NCBI RefSeq assembly: GCF_004402535.1
Contig: NZ_SOEY01000008.1
Location: 1 to 64,000 of the forward strand
Source of the DNA: Cryobacterium glaciale
GTDB lineage: Bacteria > Actinomycetota > Actinomycetes > Actinomycetales > Microbacteriaceae
DNA length: 64,000 nucleotides
Direction: 5' to 3'
A model generated the notes under the pieces. That model made no database searches. It saw only the letters and a program-made list of their open reading frames with translations, and was not told where the DNA came from. Made by a program: the position numbers and the translations under genes. Of this stretch, positions 36,384-45,145 are shown piece by piece. Every line of letters begins with the position of its first letter. Within the stretch, counting starts at the first letter, position 1.

Positions 36384-36405
36384 CGCGCCACCCACAGGTG
36401 GCGCG
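36384..36405 (-). terminator. Hairpin downstream of pntB
   Basis: CGCGCCACC and GGTGGCGCG pair perfectly over 9 bp around CACA, 8 bp past the pntB stop. It is placed as a terminator of the pnt operon. The same arms recur at 39627-39648 and 63622-63643, so it also belongs to an intergenic repeat family. Confidence 0.6.
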
Positions 36406-36413
36406 GCGACGAC

Positions 36414-37832
36414 CTAGAGCGCTTTGAGTTCCTCGGTCACCTGCGCGACGGATTTCTTGGCGTCGCCGAAGAGCATGGTGGTGTTGGCGCCGAAGAACAG
36501 GGGGTTCTCGATGCCGGCGAAGCCCGAACTCATCGAGCGTTTGAGTACGATCACCGACCGGGACTCGGTGACGTTGAGCACGGGCATGCCGAAGATGGGC
36601 GAGTTGGGGTCGGTGCGTGCGGCGGGGTTGGTGACGTCGTTGGCGCCGATGACGATGGTGACGTCGGTGCGGGAGAACTCGCCGTTGATGTCGTCCATCT
36701 CTTTCATCGCGTCGTAGGAGACATCGGCCTCGGCCAGGAGCACGTTCATGTGCCCGGGCATGCGCCCGGCCACCGGGTGGATCGCGTACTTGACCTCGAT
36801 GCCGCGCGCTTCGAGCACCTTGGCCATGTCCTTGACGGCGTGCTGGGCCTGGGCGACGGCGAGTCCGTAGCCGGGCACGACGATGACCTGGTTGGCGTAG
36901 GCGAGCTTGATGGCGGCATCCGCTGCGGACGTAGATTTGGCGATCTGGTCGCCGCTGCTCGCCGACGCAGCACCCTTGGTGCCGCCGCCGAATCCGCCGG
37001 CGACAATCGAGAGGATCGACCGGTTCATGGCCTTGGCCATCAGGTTGGTGAGGATGGTACCCGACGCCCCGACGATCATGCCGGCGACGATCATCGCAAT
37101 GTTGTTCAGCGCGAGCCCGGCCGCCGCCGCGGACAGGCCGGTGAGCGCGTTGAGCAGGGAGATGACGACGGGCATGTCGGCGCCGCCGATCGGGAGCACG
37201 GTCGTGACCCCGAGGATGCCGGCCACAACGAGGATCGCGATGAACCAGACCGGGTCGGCGCCGGTGCTGACCGAGCCGAGGCCGACGATGACGGCCGCGA
37301 CGACAGCTCCGAGGAACAGGATCGCGTTCAGCGGCTGCTGCAACCGGCCCACCGACAAAGGATGCCCGGGAAGAATCTGCTGCAGTTTCATGAACGCCAC
37401 GATCGAGCCCCAGAACGACAACGAACCGATGATCGCCGCGAACAGCGACGCGATCACCAGCGGCAGCACCGGGCCGGAGGCGACGTGCAGGCCGGTGAAG
37501 CCGTCACTTTCAATGAATTCTCCCCAGGCAATGAGGGCGACGGTTCCGCCGCCGACGCCGTTGAACAGGGCGACGAGCTGCGGCACCGCCGTCATCTTCA
37601 CCTTGCGGGCGGGCGGGATGCCGATGATCACGCCTACGACGAGGGCGATAATGATGATCAGCCAGCTGCTGGTCTCGCGGATGTGGATCAGGGTCGCCAC
37701 GAACGCGACGGCCATGCCGGCCGCGGCGATCTTGTTGCCGCGCACGGCCGATCGAGGGGCGGTCAGCCCGGAGAGACCGAGGATGAACATCGCGAAGGCG
37801 ACGATGTAGAGGGCGTAGACGAGGATGTCCAT
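36414..37832 (-). CDS. pntB: NAD(P) transhydrogenase subunit beta
   Basis: A 472-aa membrane protein with about nine transmembrane segments in residues 1-265 and the NADP-binding domain III at the C-terminus (VIVVPGYGLAVAQAQHAVKDM, then GRMPGHMNVLLAEADV). It passes hydride between NADH and NADP with proton flow, normally making NADPH. The ATG at 37830-37832 follows the pntAB stop by 2 bp; the long upstream frame is the antisense of the other subunits' region. Confidence 0.95.
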   Translation of the reverse strand: MDILVYALYIVAFAMFILGLSGLTAPRSAVRGNKIAAAGMAVAFVATLIHIRETSSWLIIIIALVVGVIIGIPPARKVKMTAVPQLVALFNGVGGGTVALIAWGEFIESDGFTGLHVASGPVLPLVIASLFAAIIGSLSFWGSIVAFMKLQQILPGHPLSVGRLQQPLNAILFLGAVVAAVIVGLGSVSTGADPVWFIAILVVAGILGVTTVLPIGGADMPVVISLLNALTGLSAAAAGLALNNIAMIVAGMIVGASGTILTNLMAKAMNRSILSIVAGGFGGGTKGAASASSGDQIAKSTSAADAAIKLAYANQVIVVPGYGLAVAQAQHAVKDMAKVLEARGIEVKYAIHPVAGRMPGHMNVLLAEADVSYDAMKEMDDINGEFSRTDVTIVIGANDVTNPAARTDPNSPIFGMPVLNVTESRSVIVLKRSMSSGFAGIENPLFFGANTTMLFGDAKKSVAQVTEELKAL

Positions 37833-37834
37833 GT

Positions 37835-38158
37835 TCAGTTCTTCCCGTCGGTCATAGTCGTGCTGGTGGGGCGGGTCTTGAACATCGCGAGCATGCGGTC
37901 GGTCACGACGAACCCGCCGATGACGTTCACCGTTCCGAACACGATCGCCACGAACGAGATGATCTGCAGCGGAAGGCCCGGGTTCTCGGCCGTGCCGAGA
38001 ACCACGAGGGCGCCGAGCACGACGATGCCGTGAATCGCGTTGGTGCCCGACATGAGCGGGGTGTGCAGGGTGTTGGGCACCTTGGAGATCACGGCGAAGC
38101 CGATGAAACCCGAAAGCACGAGGATGGCGATGTTCGCCAGAAAGCCGGTGTAGTCCAT
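37835..38158 (-). CDS. pntAB: NAD(P) transhydrogenase subunit alpha, membrane part (PntAB)
   Basis: A 107-aa protein with three to four transmembrane helices and the block SKVPNTLHTPLMSGTNAIHG, which is diagnostic of the alpha2 subunit. In this organism subunit alpha is split in two genes, as in many actinobacteria and in Rhodospirillum. It lies between pntAA and pntB with gaps of 2-3 bp. Confidence 0.94.
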   Translation of the reverse strand: MDYTGFLANIAILVLSGFIGFAVISKVPNTLHTPLMSGTNAIHGIVVLGALVVLGTAENPGLPLQIISFVAIVFGTVNVIGGFVVTDRMLAMFKTRPTSTTMTDGKN

Positions 38159-38161
38159 GGG

Positions 38162-39277
38162 TCAGATCCTGTTCGAGACAGAGTCGCGCGTGACACAAGA
38201 GAGCGCCACCACGTCGTCGGAATAGTCGGGGTCGAGTCGGCCGTCCCGCACGAGCAGCTCGAGCAGCGCGGTGAGGTTCTTCGAATAGAGCTCGCTCGCA
38301 TGCTCGGGCATCGTCGAGGGCAGATTCAGCGGAGACGCAATCGTGACACCGTTGACGACCACGGTCTCGCCGGGCACGGTCAGCTCGCAGTTGCCGCCGG
38401 TCTCGCCCGCCATGTCGATGACGACACTGCCGGCCTTCATGCCGTATACGGCCGCAGCGGTCACCAGCCGCGGCGCCGGACGCCCCGGCACGAGAGCGGT
38501 CGTGATCACGACATCGAACGTGGAAATCGCCGTCTCGAGCGCGGCCTGCTGCTCGGCACGTTCCTCGTCGGTGAGTTCGCGGGCATACCCGCCCGTACCG
38601 GCGGCATCGATGCCCACCTCGAGCCACTGGGCTCCCACCGATCGCACCTGATCGGCGACCTCCGGACGCACGTCATAGCCGGTTGCACGACCGCCGAGTC
38701 GCTTCGCGGTCGCGAGCGCCTGCAACCCGGCAACACCAACGCCGAGCACGAGCACACTGGCCGGCTTGACGGTGCCCGCCGCCGTGGTGAGCATCGGGAA
38801 GAACCGGGTCGACAACGACGCAGCGAGAATGACCGACTTATAGCCGGCCACGTTCGCCTGCGACGAGAGTGCGTCCATCACCTGGGCCCGGGAGATGCGC
38901 GGGATCGCCTCGACCGCATAGCCGATGATGCCGGCATTCTGCAGGGCGCCGATCTTGTTATCCGCGTTGCGCGGCGCGAGGAACCCGATCAGGGTCGTGC
39001 CCGCCGCCAGACGAGCGATCTCGGCGTCGGTGGGCGGGGCGACCTTGAGCACGATGTCAGCACTCCACGCGTCGCCGATGGTGGCGCCGGCGGCGAGATA
39101 GAGATCATCACCCATGAGGGCCTCCGCTCCCGCACCGGCCTCGACAACAACGTTGAGGCCCTTCGCGACGAGGGACGCGACGGCGCGGGGCACGAGGGCA
39201 ACACGCCGCTCATCCGCCCCGCTCTCACGCACGACGCCGATACGGGGCGCCTCGGGGGGTAGCTGGGGGTCAGGCAT
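38162..39277 (-). CDS. pntAA: NAD(P) transhydrogenase subunit alpha, NAD-binding part (PntAA)
   Basis: A 371-aa soluble subunit of alanine-dehydrogenase fold. It shows RIGVVRESGADERRVALVP at the N-terminus, the NAD fold VLVLGVGVAGLQALATAKRLG and the mobile loop around GGYARELTDEE. It binds NAD(H) at the membrane complex with PntAB and PntB. The ATG at 39275-39277 has GAAAGG upstream. First gene of the pnt operon. Confidence 0.94.
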   Translation of the reverse strand: MPDPQLPPEAPRIGVVRESGADERRVALVPRAVASLVAKGLNVVVEAGAGAEALMGDDLYLAAGATIGDAWSADIVLKVAPPTDAEIARLAAGTTLIGFLAPRNADNKIGALQNAGIIGYAVEAIPRISRAQVMDALSSQANVAGYKSVILAASLSTRFFPMLTTAAGTVKPASVLVLGVGVAGLQALATAKRLGGRATGYDVRPEVADQVRSVGAQWLEVGIDAAGTGGYARELTDEERAEQQAALETAISTFDVVITTALVPGRPAPRLVTAAAVYGMKAGSVVIDMAGETGGNCELTVPGETVVVNGVTIASPLNLPSTMPEHASELYSKNLTALLELLVRDGRLDPDYSDDVVALSCVTRDSVSNRI

Positions 39278-39710
39278 GGTGGAGCCTTTCGAAGCGGATG
39301 TCCGCACGCTCGTCGGTGAGGCGGCAAACACCCTTGCGGGATGGAAAGGGGGCACCCAGGGCCGGAAATGATGTCCCCGGCGCGGCAGAGTGTGCCCGGA
39401 GCATCCACGGTCGGCAGCAGCTCCTTGGTCGAACATAGCTGGATGGAGCGTGGCACAGGCCCATTTCGGGCCCGCGTTTGATGAAAGATTCGGCATTCTT
39501 AACAATTCCGCCGGTTGTCGGGGCTGACCTGAGCCGCTTTCGTCAGTTGAGCGTCCAGCATCCGCTTGCATTCACCGAATGCGGATGAGCGGAGTGCGGC
39601 GCGTGGGCGCGCCCACTACGGGTGAGCGCGCCCACTGTAGGTGGCGCGGTGGCCCGCGGCGGGCGCAGTGATCGACAGCGCGGCCGCCGTAGAGTCGAAG
39701 CATCAACATT
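39278..39710. other. 433-bp divergent intergenic region, pntAA / MATE
   Basis: No gene I can support. It holds the promoters of pntAA (minus) and the MATE gene (plus). Near 39457-39474 is a GGCCC..GGGCC inverted repeat; at 39601-39660 a palindromic repeat of the GTGGCGCGG family; and TAGAGT at 39690-39695, a -10-like box 15 nt before the MATE start. Confidence 0.5.
39601..39660. repeat. Intergenic palindromic repeat (GTGGCGCGG family)
   Basis: Two CGCGCCCAC units (about 39608 and 39627) are followed by GTGGCGCGGTGGCC at 39641-39654. The unit at 39627 pairs with GTGGCGCG across TGTAG with one unpaired base. The same sequence GTGGCGCGGTGGCC occurs at 63636-63649. Confidence 0.55.
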
Positions 39711-41033
39711 GTGCGGGCACAGCCCATCGACCGAGACATTCTGCGGCTCGCCGTGCCCGCTCTCGGTGCGCTCGTGGCCGAGCCGCTGTTTCTGCTGGCC
39801 GATTCGGCGATGGTCGGCCACCTCGGCACCACCCCGCTGGCCGGCCTCGGTCTGGCGAGCGCGGTGCTGCAGACCATCATCGGTCTCATGGTCTTCCTCG
39901 CCTACAGCACCACCCCGGCTGTGGCCCGCTGGCTCGGCGCCGGCGACACGACAAGGGCGGTGTCGGTCGGTATTGACGGGCTCTGGCTCGCCCTCGGCCT
40001 CGGCGTCGTGCTCGCCGCCGGCGGCCTGCTCGCCACCCCGGCGCTCGTCGGCGCGTTCGGCGCCGAAACGGCCGTGACAGCGGATGCCGCCAGCTACCTC
40101 GGCATCTCCATGTTCGGCCTGCCCGCCATGCTGCTGGTGTTCGCTTCCACCGGACTGCTGCGCGGCCTGCAGGACACCCGCACCCCGCTGTATGTGGCCG
40201 GGATCGGTTTTGGCGCGAACATCGCACTGAACTACGTGTTCATCTACCTGCTCGGCTGGGGTATCGCCGGGTCGGCCGTCGGCACCGTCGTGGCCCAGTG
40301 GGGCATGGTCGCCGTCTACCTCGTCGTGGTCGTCAGGCACGCCCGCCGCCACCGCGCCCCGTTGCGCCCGCACCGGGCCGGGCTGCTGCTCGGTGCCCGC
40401 AGCGGCGGCTGGCTGTTCGTGCGCACGCTCAGCCTGCGCGCCGCCATGCTGCTCGCCGTGTTCGTCGCCGCCCAGCTCGGCTCACCCGAACTCGCCGCGT
40501 TCCAGATCGCGATGACCCTGTTCGCGACGCTCGCCTTTGCCCTCGACGCCCTCGCGATCGCCGCCCAGGCCCTCGTCGGCCGCGGCCTCGGCGCCGGGGA
40601 TGTGCCGCAGGTGCGCGCGGTGCTCCGCCGCTGCCTGGAGTGGGGCGTGCTGGCCGGACTCGTGCTCGCCGTCGTCGTGATCGGCACGAGTGGGGTGCTC
40701 GGGCATGCGTTCACCAACGCGTCAGCCGTGACCTCCCTGCTGCCGCCGACCCTGATCGTGCTGGGGGCATCCGTTCCCCTCGGCGCGGTGGTGTTCGTGC
40801 TCGACGGGGTGCTGATCGGAGCCGGCGACGCCCGCTACCTGGCCCTGACCGGGCTGGTCAACCTCGCCGTGTTCGTGCCGCTCGCCGTCGCCGTTCTGGT
40901 GTGGGCACCGGCGGGCGCAGCCGGGCTCGCGCTGCTCATGGCCGCGTTCGCCCTCGGCTACCTCGGAGCCCGGGCCGTGACGCTGAGCCTGCGCGCCCGC
41001 AGCCTGGCCTGGATGGTCGTCGGCGCGCGCTGA
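39711..41033 (+). CDS. MATE family efflux transporter (DinF-like)
   Basis: A 440-aa membrane protein with 12 hydrophobic segments in two halves; each half starts with a similar block (RLAVPALGALVAEPLFLLADSAMVG; LSLRAAMLLAVFVAAQLG). DinF-branch MATE pumps expel cationic drugs or metabolites against Na+ or H+. The GTG start at 39711 gives the family N-terminus RDILRLAVP. It lies convergently next to the cre cluster; a link to aromatic breakdown is not shown. Confidence 0.88.
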   Translation: MRAQPIDRDILRLAVPALGALVAEPLFLLADSAMVGHLGTTPLAGLGLASAVLQTIIGLMVFLAYSTTPAVARWLGAGDTTRAVSVGIDGLWLALGLGVVLAAGGLLATPALVGAFGAETAVTADAASYLGISMFGLPAMLLVFASTGLLRGLQDTRTPLYVAGIGFGANIALNYVFIYLLGWGIAGSAVGTVVAQWGMVAVYLVVVVRHARRHRAPLRPHRAGLLLGARSGGWLFVRTLSLRAAMLLAVFVAAQLGSPELAAFQIAMTLFATLAFALDALAIAAQALVGRGLGAGDVPQVRAVLRRCLEWGVLAGLVLAVVVIGTSGVLGHAFTNASAVTSLLPPTLIVLGASVPLGAVVFVLDGVLIGAGDARYLALTGLVNLAVFVPLAVAVLVWAPAGAAGLALLMAAFALGYLGARAVTLSLRARSLAWMVVGAR

Positions 41034-41039
41034 CTGCGT

Positions 41040-41154
41040 CTGGAGCGCCCGCACGCTGCTCGCGCGCCCGAAAGATGCTCGCGCGCGCGGCATGCCCGCA
41101 GCGCGAGCAAGGAAAGCCAGCGCGTGAAGCAAACGCCAGCGGCAGACCAGCCCG
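41040..41154. repeat. Interspersed GC-rich repeat (GCTGCTCGCGCGCCCGA family)
   Basis: The 17-mer GCTGCTCGCGCGCCCGA at 41055-41071 recurs exactly at 51470-51486. Around it are further alternating CG tracts and inverted pieces (GCGCGAGCA at about 41098, GATGCTCGCGCG at 41074). The block follows the MATE gene and precedes the 3' end of a small minus-strand open frame. Confidence 0.45.
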
Positions 41155-41331
41155 CTAGGAGCCGAGATAGACGTTGACGCTGTCGGTCGAGTCGGCCGCT
41201 GTCAGTGATTTCGTGGCGTTGCCGACCGCGAAGGCTGCCGCCGCCGGCACCGCCGCGAGCAGAAACGCGACCAGCGGGAGCACGCCGAAACGTGACCGCG
41301 ACGCGCGCTGAAACTGTGGTGACCTGACCAT
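41155..41331 (-). CDS. Possible small secreted or membrane peptide, 58 aa
   Basis: An ATG at 41329-41331 opens a 58-codon frame ending in TAG at 41155-41157. It has a basic start (QFQRASRSRFG), a hydrophobic core (VLPLVAFLLAAVPAAAAFAVG) that looks like a signal peptide or single membrane anchor, and a polar tail ending VNVYLGS. It lies 22 bp downstream of creC on the same strand, so it may be the last gene of that operon. The ribosome site is weak. No family recognised. Confidence 0.45.
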   Translation of the reverse strand: MVRSPQFQRASRSRFGVLPLVAFLLAAVPAAAAFAVGNATKSLTAADSTDSVNVYLGS

Positions 41332-41353
41332 GCCCCCAGGGTGCGGTCACAGG

Positions 41354-42850
41354 CTAGCGGATGCGGCGGTGCACCGATTGCGGTGACAGGTAGGCCTTCA
41401 GACCCTCCGGTCCGAACTCGGCGCCGAGCCCCGAATCGTGCCGACCGGCGAACGGCGCAGCGTGGTTGGAAGCGAAGAAGCCGAGGCCGACCGAACCGGT
41501 GTCGAGGCGCCCGGCGAGCGCGAACGCCCGGTCGGGATCCCCGGAGAAGATCGTGCCGCCGAGCCCGAACGACGTGTTGTTGGCGAGGTCCACACCCTCG
41601 TCGAGCGAGGAGTAGCGCAAAATTGACAGCACCGGGCCGAAGATCTCTTCCCTGGCGATGCGCATGCCAGGTGTCACGTCGGCGAAAACCGTGGGCTTCA
41701 CGAAGAATCCCTGATCAAAGCCGGATGCCACGTCGCCGCCGGTGGTGGCGCAGGCGCCCTCGGCCAGGCCGCTGCGAATGTACTCCCGTACGGTCTGCTC
41801 CTGTACGCGCGTGGCTGACGGCCCGAACACGGTGTCCGGCTGCATCGGATCGCCCTGTTTGGCGGCCGCGATGGTGGCGGTGACCATGTCGACGAGCTCG
41901 TCGTAGCGCTCGGCCGGGGCGAGAATGCGGGTCGAAATATAACAGGTCTGCCCGGTGTTGCGCATGCAGGTACGGATCAACACCTGCGCCAGAGCGTCGA
42001 GGTCGACGTCGGGCAGCACGAGCGCCGACGACTTTCCCCCCAGTTCGAGCGTGACCGGCCGCAGCAGCTGTCCACAGGCCCCGGCGATCGTTCGGCCGAC
42101 CGGCGTCGAGCCGGTGAAGGCCACCTTGTCGATGCCGGGATGCCTGACCAGCGCGTCGCCGAACGAGCCGGGCCCGGTGACCAGGTTCACGACGCCGGCC
42201 GGAATGCCAGCAGCCTGGACGGCGTCGATGATGAGCCGCACCGAGAGCGGCGTCGGCGAGGCCGGCTTGATCACGACGGTGCAGCCGGCCATCAGTGCCG
42301 GTGCGAGCTTGGCGACGACGAGGTTGATCGGAAAGTTCCACGGCGCGATCAGCGCGCAGACCCCGATCGGGTCCTGCCGCACCACCGTCTCGCCAGACCC
42401 GTCGGGAAAGGGCCGGATGTCGGCCGTCTCGAGCAGGCCGGCGAGCGCGGCGAAGTAGCGAAAGATTGAGGCGGCATTGCTGGCAGCTCGTGATGATTCC
42501 GCCACCGGCGAGCCGTTCTCCCAGGTGTTGGTGTGCGAGATGGCCTCCGCGCGCTTCTCGACCTCGTCGGCGAGCCGCAGCAGAAAGCCGGCCCGCACCG
42601 TGGGAGCGAGGTCGCGCCATCCGTTTGACGAGCCCGCGCCGACGAAGGCGCGGCGGGCGGCCGCAACCGCCTGGTCCAGATCGGCAATGGATGCCTGCGG
42701 CACCGACCCCCAGACCTCCTCCGTCGCCGGGTTGGTCACCAGGGTGCGGCCGGTGCCGGTAGCGTCCTGCCACTGGCCGTCGATGAAGACGTCGTCGGTG
42801 TGCCGGTAGGGCAGATTGGCGATCACGGGGTCCGCGACCAGGCTGGTCAT
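41354..42850 (-). CDS. creC: Aldehyde dehydrogenase (CreC-like, 4-hydroxybenzaldehyde dehydrogenase)
   Basis: A 498-aa NAD(P)-dependent aldehyde dehydrogenase. APWNFPINL (169-177), the catalytic base Glu269 in VTLELGGKS and the nucleophile Cys303 in NTGQTCY are all present. From its place at the end of the cre-like run it should oxidise 4-hydroxybenzaldehyde to 4-hydroxybenzoate, the last step of the 4-cresol pathway known from C. glutamicum; the substrate is inferred from gene order. It overlaps creD by 4 bp (ATGA). Confidence 0.8.
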   Translation of the reverse strand: MTSLVADPVIANLPYRHTDDVFIDGQWQDATGTGRTLVTNPATEEVWGSVPQASIADLDQAVAAARRAFVGAGSSNGWRDLAPTVRAGFLLRLADEVEKRAEAISHTNTWENGSPVAESSRAASNAASIFRYFAALAGLLETADIRPFPDGSGETVVRQDPIGVCALIAPWNFPINLVVAKLAPALMAGCTVVIKPASPTPLSVRLIIDAVQAAGIPAGVVNLVTGPGSFGDALVRHPGIDKVAFTGSTPVGRTIAGACGQLLRPVTLELGGKSSALVLPDVDLDALAQVLIRTCMRNTGQTCYISTRILAPAERYDELVDMVTATIAAAKQGDPMQPDTVFGPSATRVQEQTVREYIRSGLAEGACATTGGDVASGFDQGFFVKPTVFADVTPGMRIAREEIFGPVLSILRYSSLDEGVDLANNTSFGLGGTIFSGDPDRAFALAGRLDTGSVGLGFFASNHAAPFAGRHDSGLGAEFGPEGLKAYLSPQSVHRRIR

Positions 42851-43530
42851 GCGCCGCTCCCGTCCAACGCGGGGGCGTCGAGGCCGGTGGCCAGCACGTC
42901 TGTCTGTAGCAGCGCTTCGGCACGTTCAAGCTCGGCGAGGGCCATCTCGTGGGCGGCCGCGGTGATGAGCTCGGGGATGATGTCGGTGCGCAGGCGGCGG
43001 CAGTAGGCCGAGGGTTCCTGGCCGAACCAGCCGGAGGCGAGTGCGATGCCGGTGGTGGTGAAGCGCCAGAGCCGATCGGCGTCCCGCACGAGGGAATCCT
43101 CGATCGAGTAGCTCTCCGCCCGGGTGTCGTGCCCGTCGATGATGTCGGTGACCCGCGTGACGAACTCCGGCTCGTAACCCAGGGCCGGAAGCACCTCGCG
43201 GGCAATCTCGCAGCCCTTGATCTCGTGCTCGTAACGGATGTCGGCCTTTCGCCAGTTGGCACCGAAACCCTCCGAGATGATCTTGGTCTCGTCGACCCGG
43301 GCCCAGCCGGTGTCGTGCAGCAGAATGGACACGCGCACCACGAGGGCATCGGCCTCTGGATAGGCCTGGCAGAGCCGCTCGGCGAACGCGAAGGAGATCG
43401 GGATGTGAATGTCGTTGGAGCGCGAGCGCATCTCCGGGCGCACGGCCCGCCAGAGGGCGTTGAGGTCGATCGAGACGACGCCCGCCGCGATCGGAGAGGT
43501 GTCGACGTGTTCTTCGGTCTGCAGTGTCAT
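42847..43530 (-). CDS. creD: HD-domain phosphohydrolase (CreD-like)
   Basis: A 227-aa metal-dependent HD hydrolase. The metal ligands are His42 (possible), His72-Asp73 in SILLHDTGW, His102 in YEHEIKG, His134 in IIDGHDTR and Asp150 in VRDADRL. In the cre pathway CreD removes the phosphate that was put on the phenol before oxidation; that role fits its position between the ferredoxin reductase and the aldehyde dehydrogenase. AGGAAAG at the end of creE serves as ribosome site. Confidence 0.78.
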   Translation of the reverse strand: MTLQTEEHVDTSPIAAGVVSIDLNALWRAVRPEMRSRSNDIHIPISFAFAERLCQAYPEADALVVRVSILLHDTGWARVDETKIISEGFGANWRKADIRYEHEIKGCEIAREVLPALGYEPEFVTRVTDIIDGHDTRAESYSIEDSLVRDADRLWRFTTTGIALASGWFGQEPSAYCRRLRTDIIPELITAAAHEMALAELERAEALLQTDVLATGLDAPALDGSGA

Positions 43531-43534
43531 GGGG

Positions 43535-44818
43535 TTACTTTCCTAGGAGGACGGGCACGGCAGGGGCGGTTTCCAGAGCGGATGCGACGAGTTTCTTCAG
43601 CGGCAGCGACAGGTCGCCCGCTTGCGCAGCGGGCAGGTGCTGCCCGGAGTGCAGCAGGGCGCGCACTGCGATGAAGTCGAGCGGGCGGTTCACGCAGTCG
43701 GCGGCGATGAGCCACCCGGCGCGGTAGTAGAGCACCGAGAATTTCTCGGACTCGGGGTCGCCGCGCAGCACGACTTGGTCGTGGCCGCCGCTGAGGCCGG
43801 CGATCTGCAATTTAAGGTCGGCCTGGTCGCTCCAGAACCACGGCACAGTGGAGTATTCGGCGGGCAGGCCGAGCAGCGTCGCGGCGGCGACCTTGGCCTG
43901 TTCGATCGCGTTCTGCACGCTTTCCAGGCGCAGCCGTTCGATGCCTCCGGGGGTGAGCGAGGGGTTGGGCAAGTTGGCGCAGTCCCCCGCGGCGACGGTG
44001 AGCCCGTCGGAGCAGCGGGCGCTCGCGTCGACGACGATACCGTTGTCGACGGCAAGGCCGAGTTGCTCGGCCAGTTCGGTGCGGGCGATCACGCCGACGC
44101 CGATCAGAACGACGTCGGCTTCGATCACATCGCCGCTGGCAAGTTCGACCCCCGTGACCCGGTCGTGCTGACCGAGAAAACGGGTGACCTGGGCGTTCAA
44201 GACCACCCGGGTGCCGCGGCGGCGGTGCGCGGCCAGGTAGAACGCGCTCGTGGCTTCGGAGACGGCTCGCCCGACCAGGCGGGGCGCTGCTTCGAGCACG
44301 GTAACGGTCTTGCCGGCAGCGCGGGCTCCGGCTGCCACTTCGAGGCCGATGAAACCGCCGCCGACGACGACCACGTTCTGGGCCGTCTGCAGTCTCTGTT
44401 CGAGGAGGGCGGCATCCGTTGCGGTGCGCAGGTAGCTGACCCCCTCCAGTTCGCTGCCGTCGAACGGAATCTGGCGCGGAACGGCGCCCGTGGTGAGGGC
44501 GAGCCGGGCGAATTCAAAGCGACGGCCGGATTCGGCGGTCGCCACCCCGCCAGTCGAGTCGCGCTTGATCGAGACGATGCGCTCCCGGGTGACGAGCTCG
44601 ATTCTGTGTTCGGCGTAGAACTCGTGGGTGCGAAAGGTCAGCGAATCGGCCGTGGCCTGCCCCTTGAGGAAGGCCTTCGACAGCGGCGGCCGCTGGTAGG
44701 GCGCGTGCGGCTCTTCGCCCACGAGCACGATCGGCTCGGTATCGCCGAGTTCGCGCAGGCTGCAGGCGAGCTGCACGCCGGCCTGGCAGGCGCCGATGAT
44801 AAGGGTTCCGATTCGCAT
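43535..44818 (-). CDS. creE: Ferredoxin reductase for a P450 system (CreE-like)
   Basis: A 427-aa FAD/NAD(P)H reductase of the putidaredoxin/rhodocoxin reductase family: LIIGACQAGVQLACSLRELG at the FAD site, NVVVVGGGFIGLEVA at the NAD site and VAAGDCANLPN near the second FAD motif. The usual GxGxxG at the N-terminus is altered (GACQAG). It would pass electrons from NAD(P)H to the adjacent ferredoxin for P450 CreJ. It is 3 bp from the ferredoxin gene. Confidence 0.87.
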   Translation of the reverse strand: MRIGTLIIGACQAGVQLACSLRELGDTEPIVLVGEEPHAPYQRPPLSKAFLKGQATADSLTFRTHEFYAEHRIELVTRERIVSIKRDSTGGVATAESGRRFEFARLALTTGAVPRQIPFDGSELEGVSYLRTATDAALLEQRLQTAQNVVVVGGGFIGLEVAAGARAAGKTVTVLEAAPRLVGRAVSEATSAFYLAAHRRRGTRVVLNAQVTRFLGQHDRVTGVELASGDVIEADVVLIGVGVIARTELAEQLGLAVDNGIVVDASARCSDGLTVAAGDCANLPNPSLTPGGIERLRLESVQNAIEQAKVAAATLLGLPAEYSTVPWFWSDQADLKLQIAGLSGGHDQVVLRGDPESEKFSVLYYRAGWLIAADCVNRPLDFIAVRALLHSGQHLPAAQAGDLSLPLKKLVASALETAPAVPVLLGK

Positions 44819-44821
44819 GGC

Positions 44822-45133
44822 TCAGACCTGCGTTTCGGGGGTGGTCACGCGGATGTCGGCGTCGCGCAGGGTGAGCTGGCAGGAGAGCCGGGAGTTGGGC
44901 TCGCGGTCGATGGCGGTGCCGTCGAGCATGTCGTCCTCGAGCTCTTGCATGGGGTCGAAGACGCTGTCGGCGCAGACGAAGACGTGGCAGGTGGCGCAGG
45001 AGAGGCTGCCGCCGCACTCCGCGACGATGCCGGGAACGCCGTTGCGCACGGCGGTCTCCATGACGGAGTCGCCGGCGAATCCCGCGACGGCCGTTTCACT
45101 GCCGGTGGCGGATATGTAGGTTACGGATGGCAT
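44822..45133 (-). CDS. creF: [2Fe-2S] ferredoxin (CreF-like)
   Basis: A 103-aa adrenodoxin/putidaredoxin-type ferredoxin. The cluster ligands are Cys40, Cys46, Cys49 (CGGSLSCATCH) and Cys85 (RLSCQLTL). It carries electrons from the reductase to the cytochrome P450 of the same operon. It lies 12 bp from the SDR gene upstream. Confidence 0.9.
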   Translation of the reverse strand: MPSVTYISATGSETAVAGFAGDSVMETAVRNGVPGIVAECGGSLSCATCHVFVCADSVFDPMQELEDDMLDGTAIDREPNSRLSCQLTLRDADIRVTTPETQV

Positions 45134-45145
45134 GTGAGTATCTCC

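Noticed and set aside
39114-39371. Small plus-strand frame upstream of pntAA (ending GWKGGTQGRK)
   Set aside because: Mostly antisense to pntAA, no ribosome site, no recognisable family.
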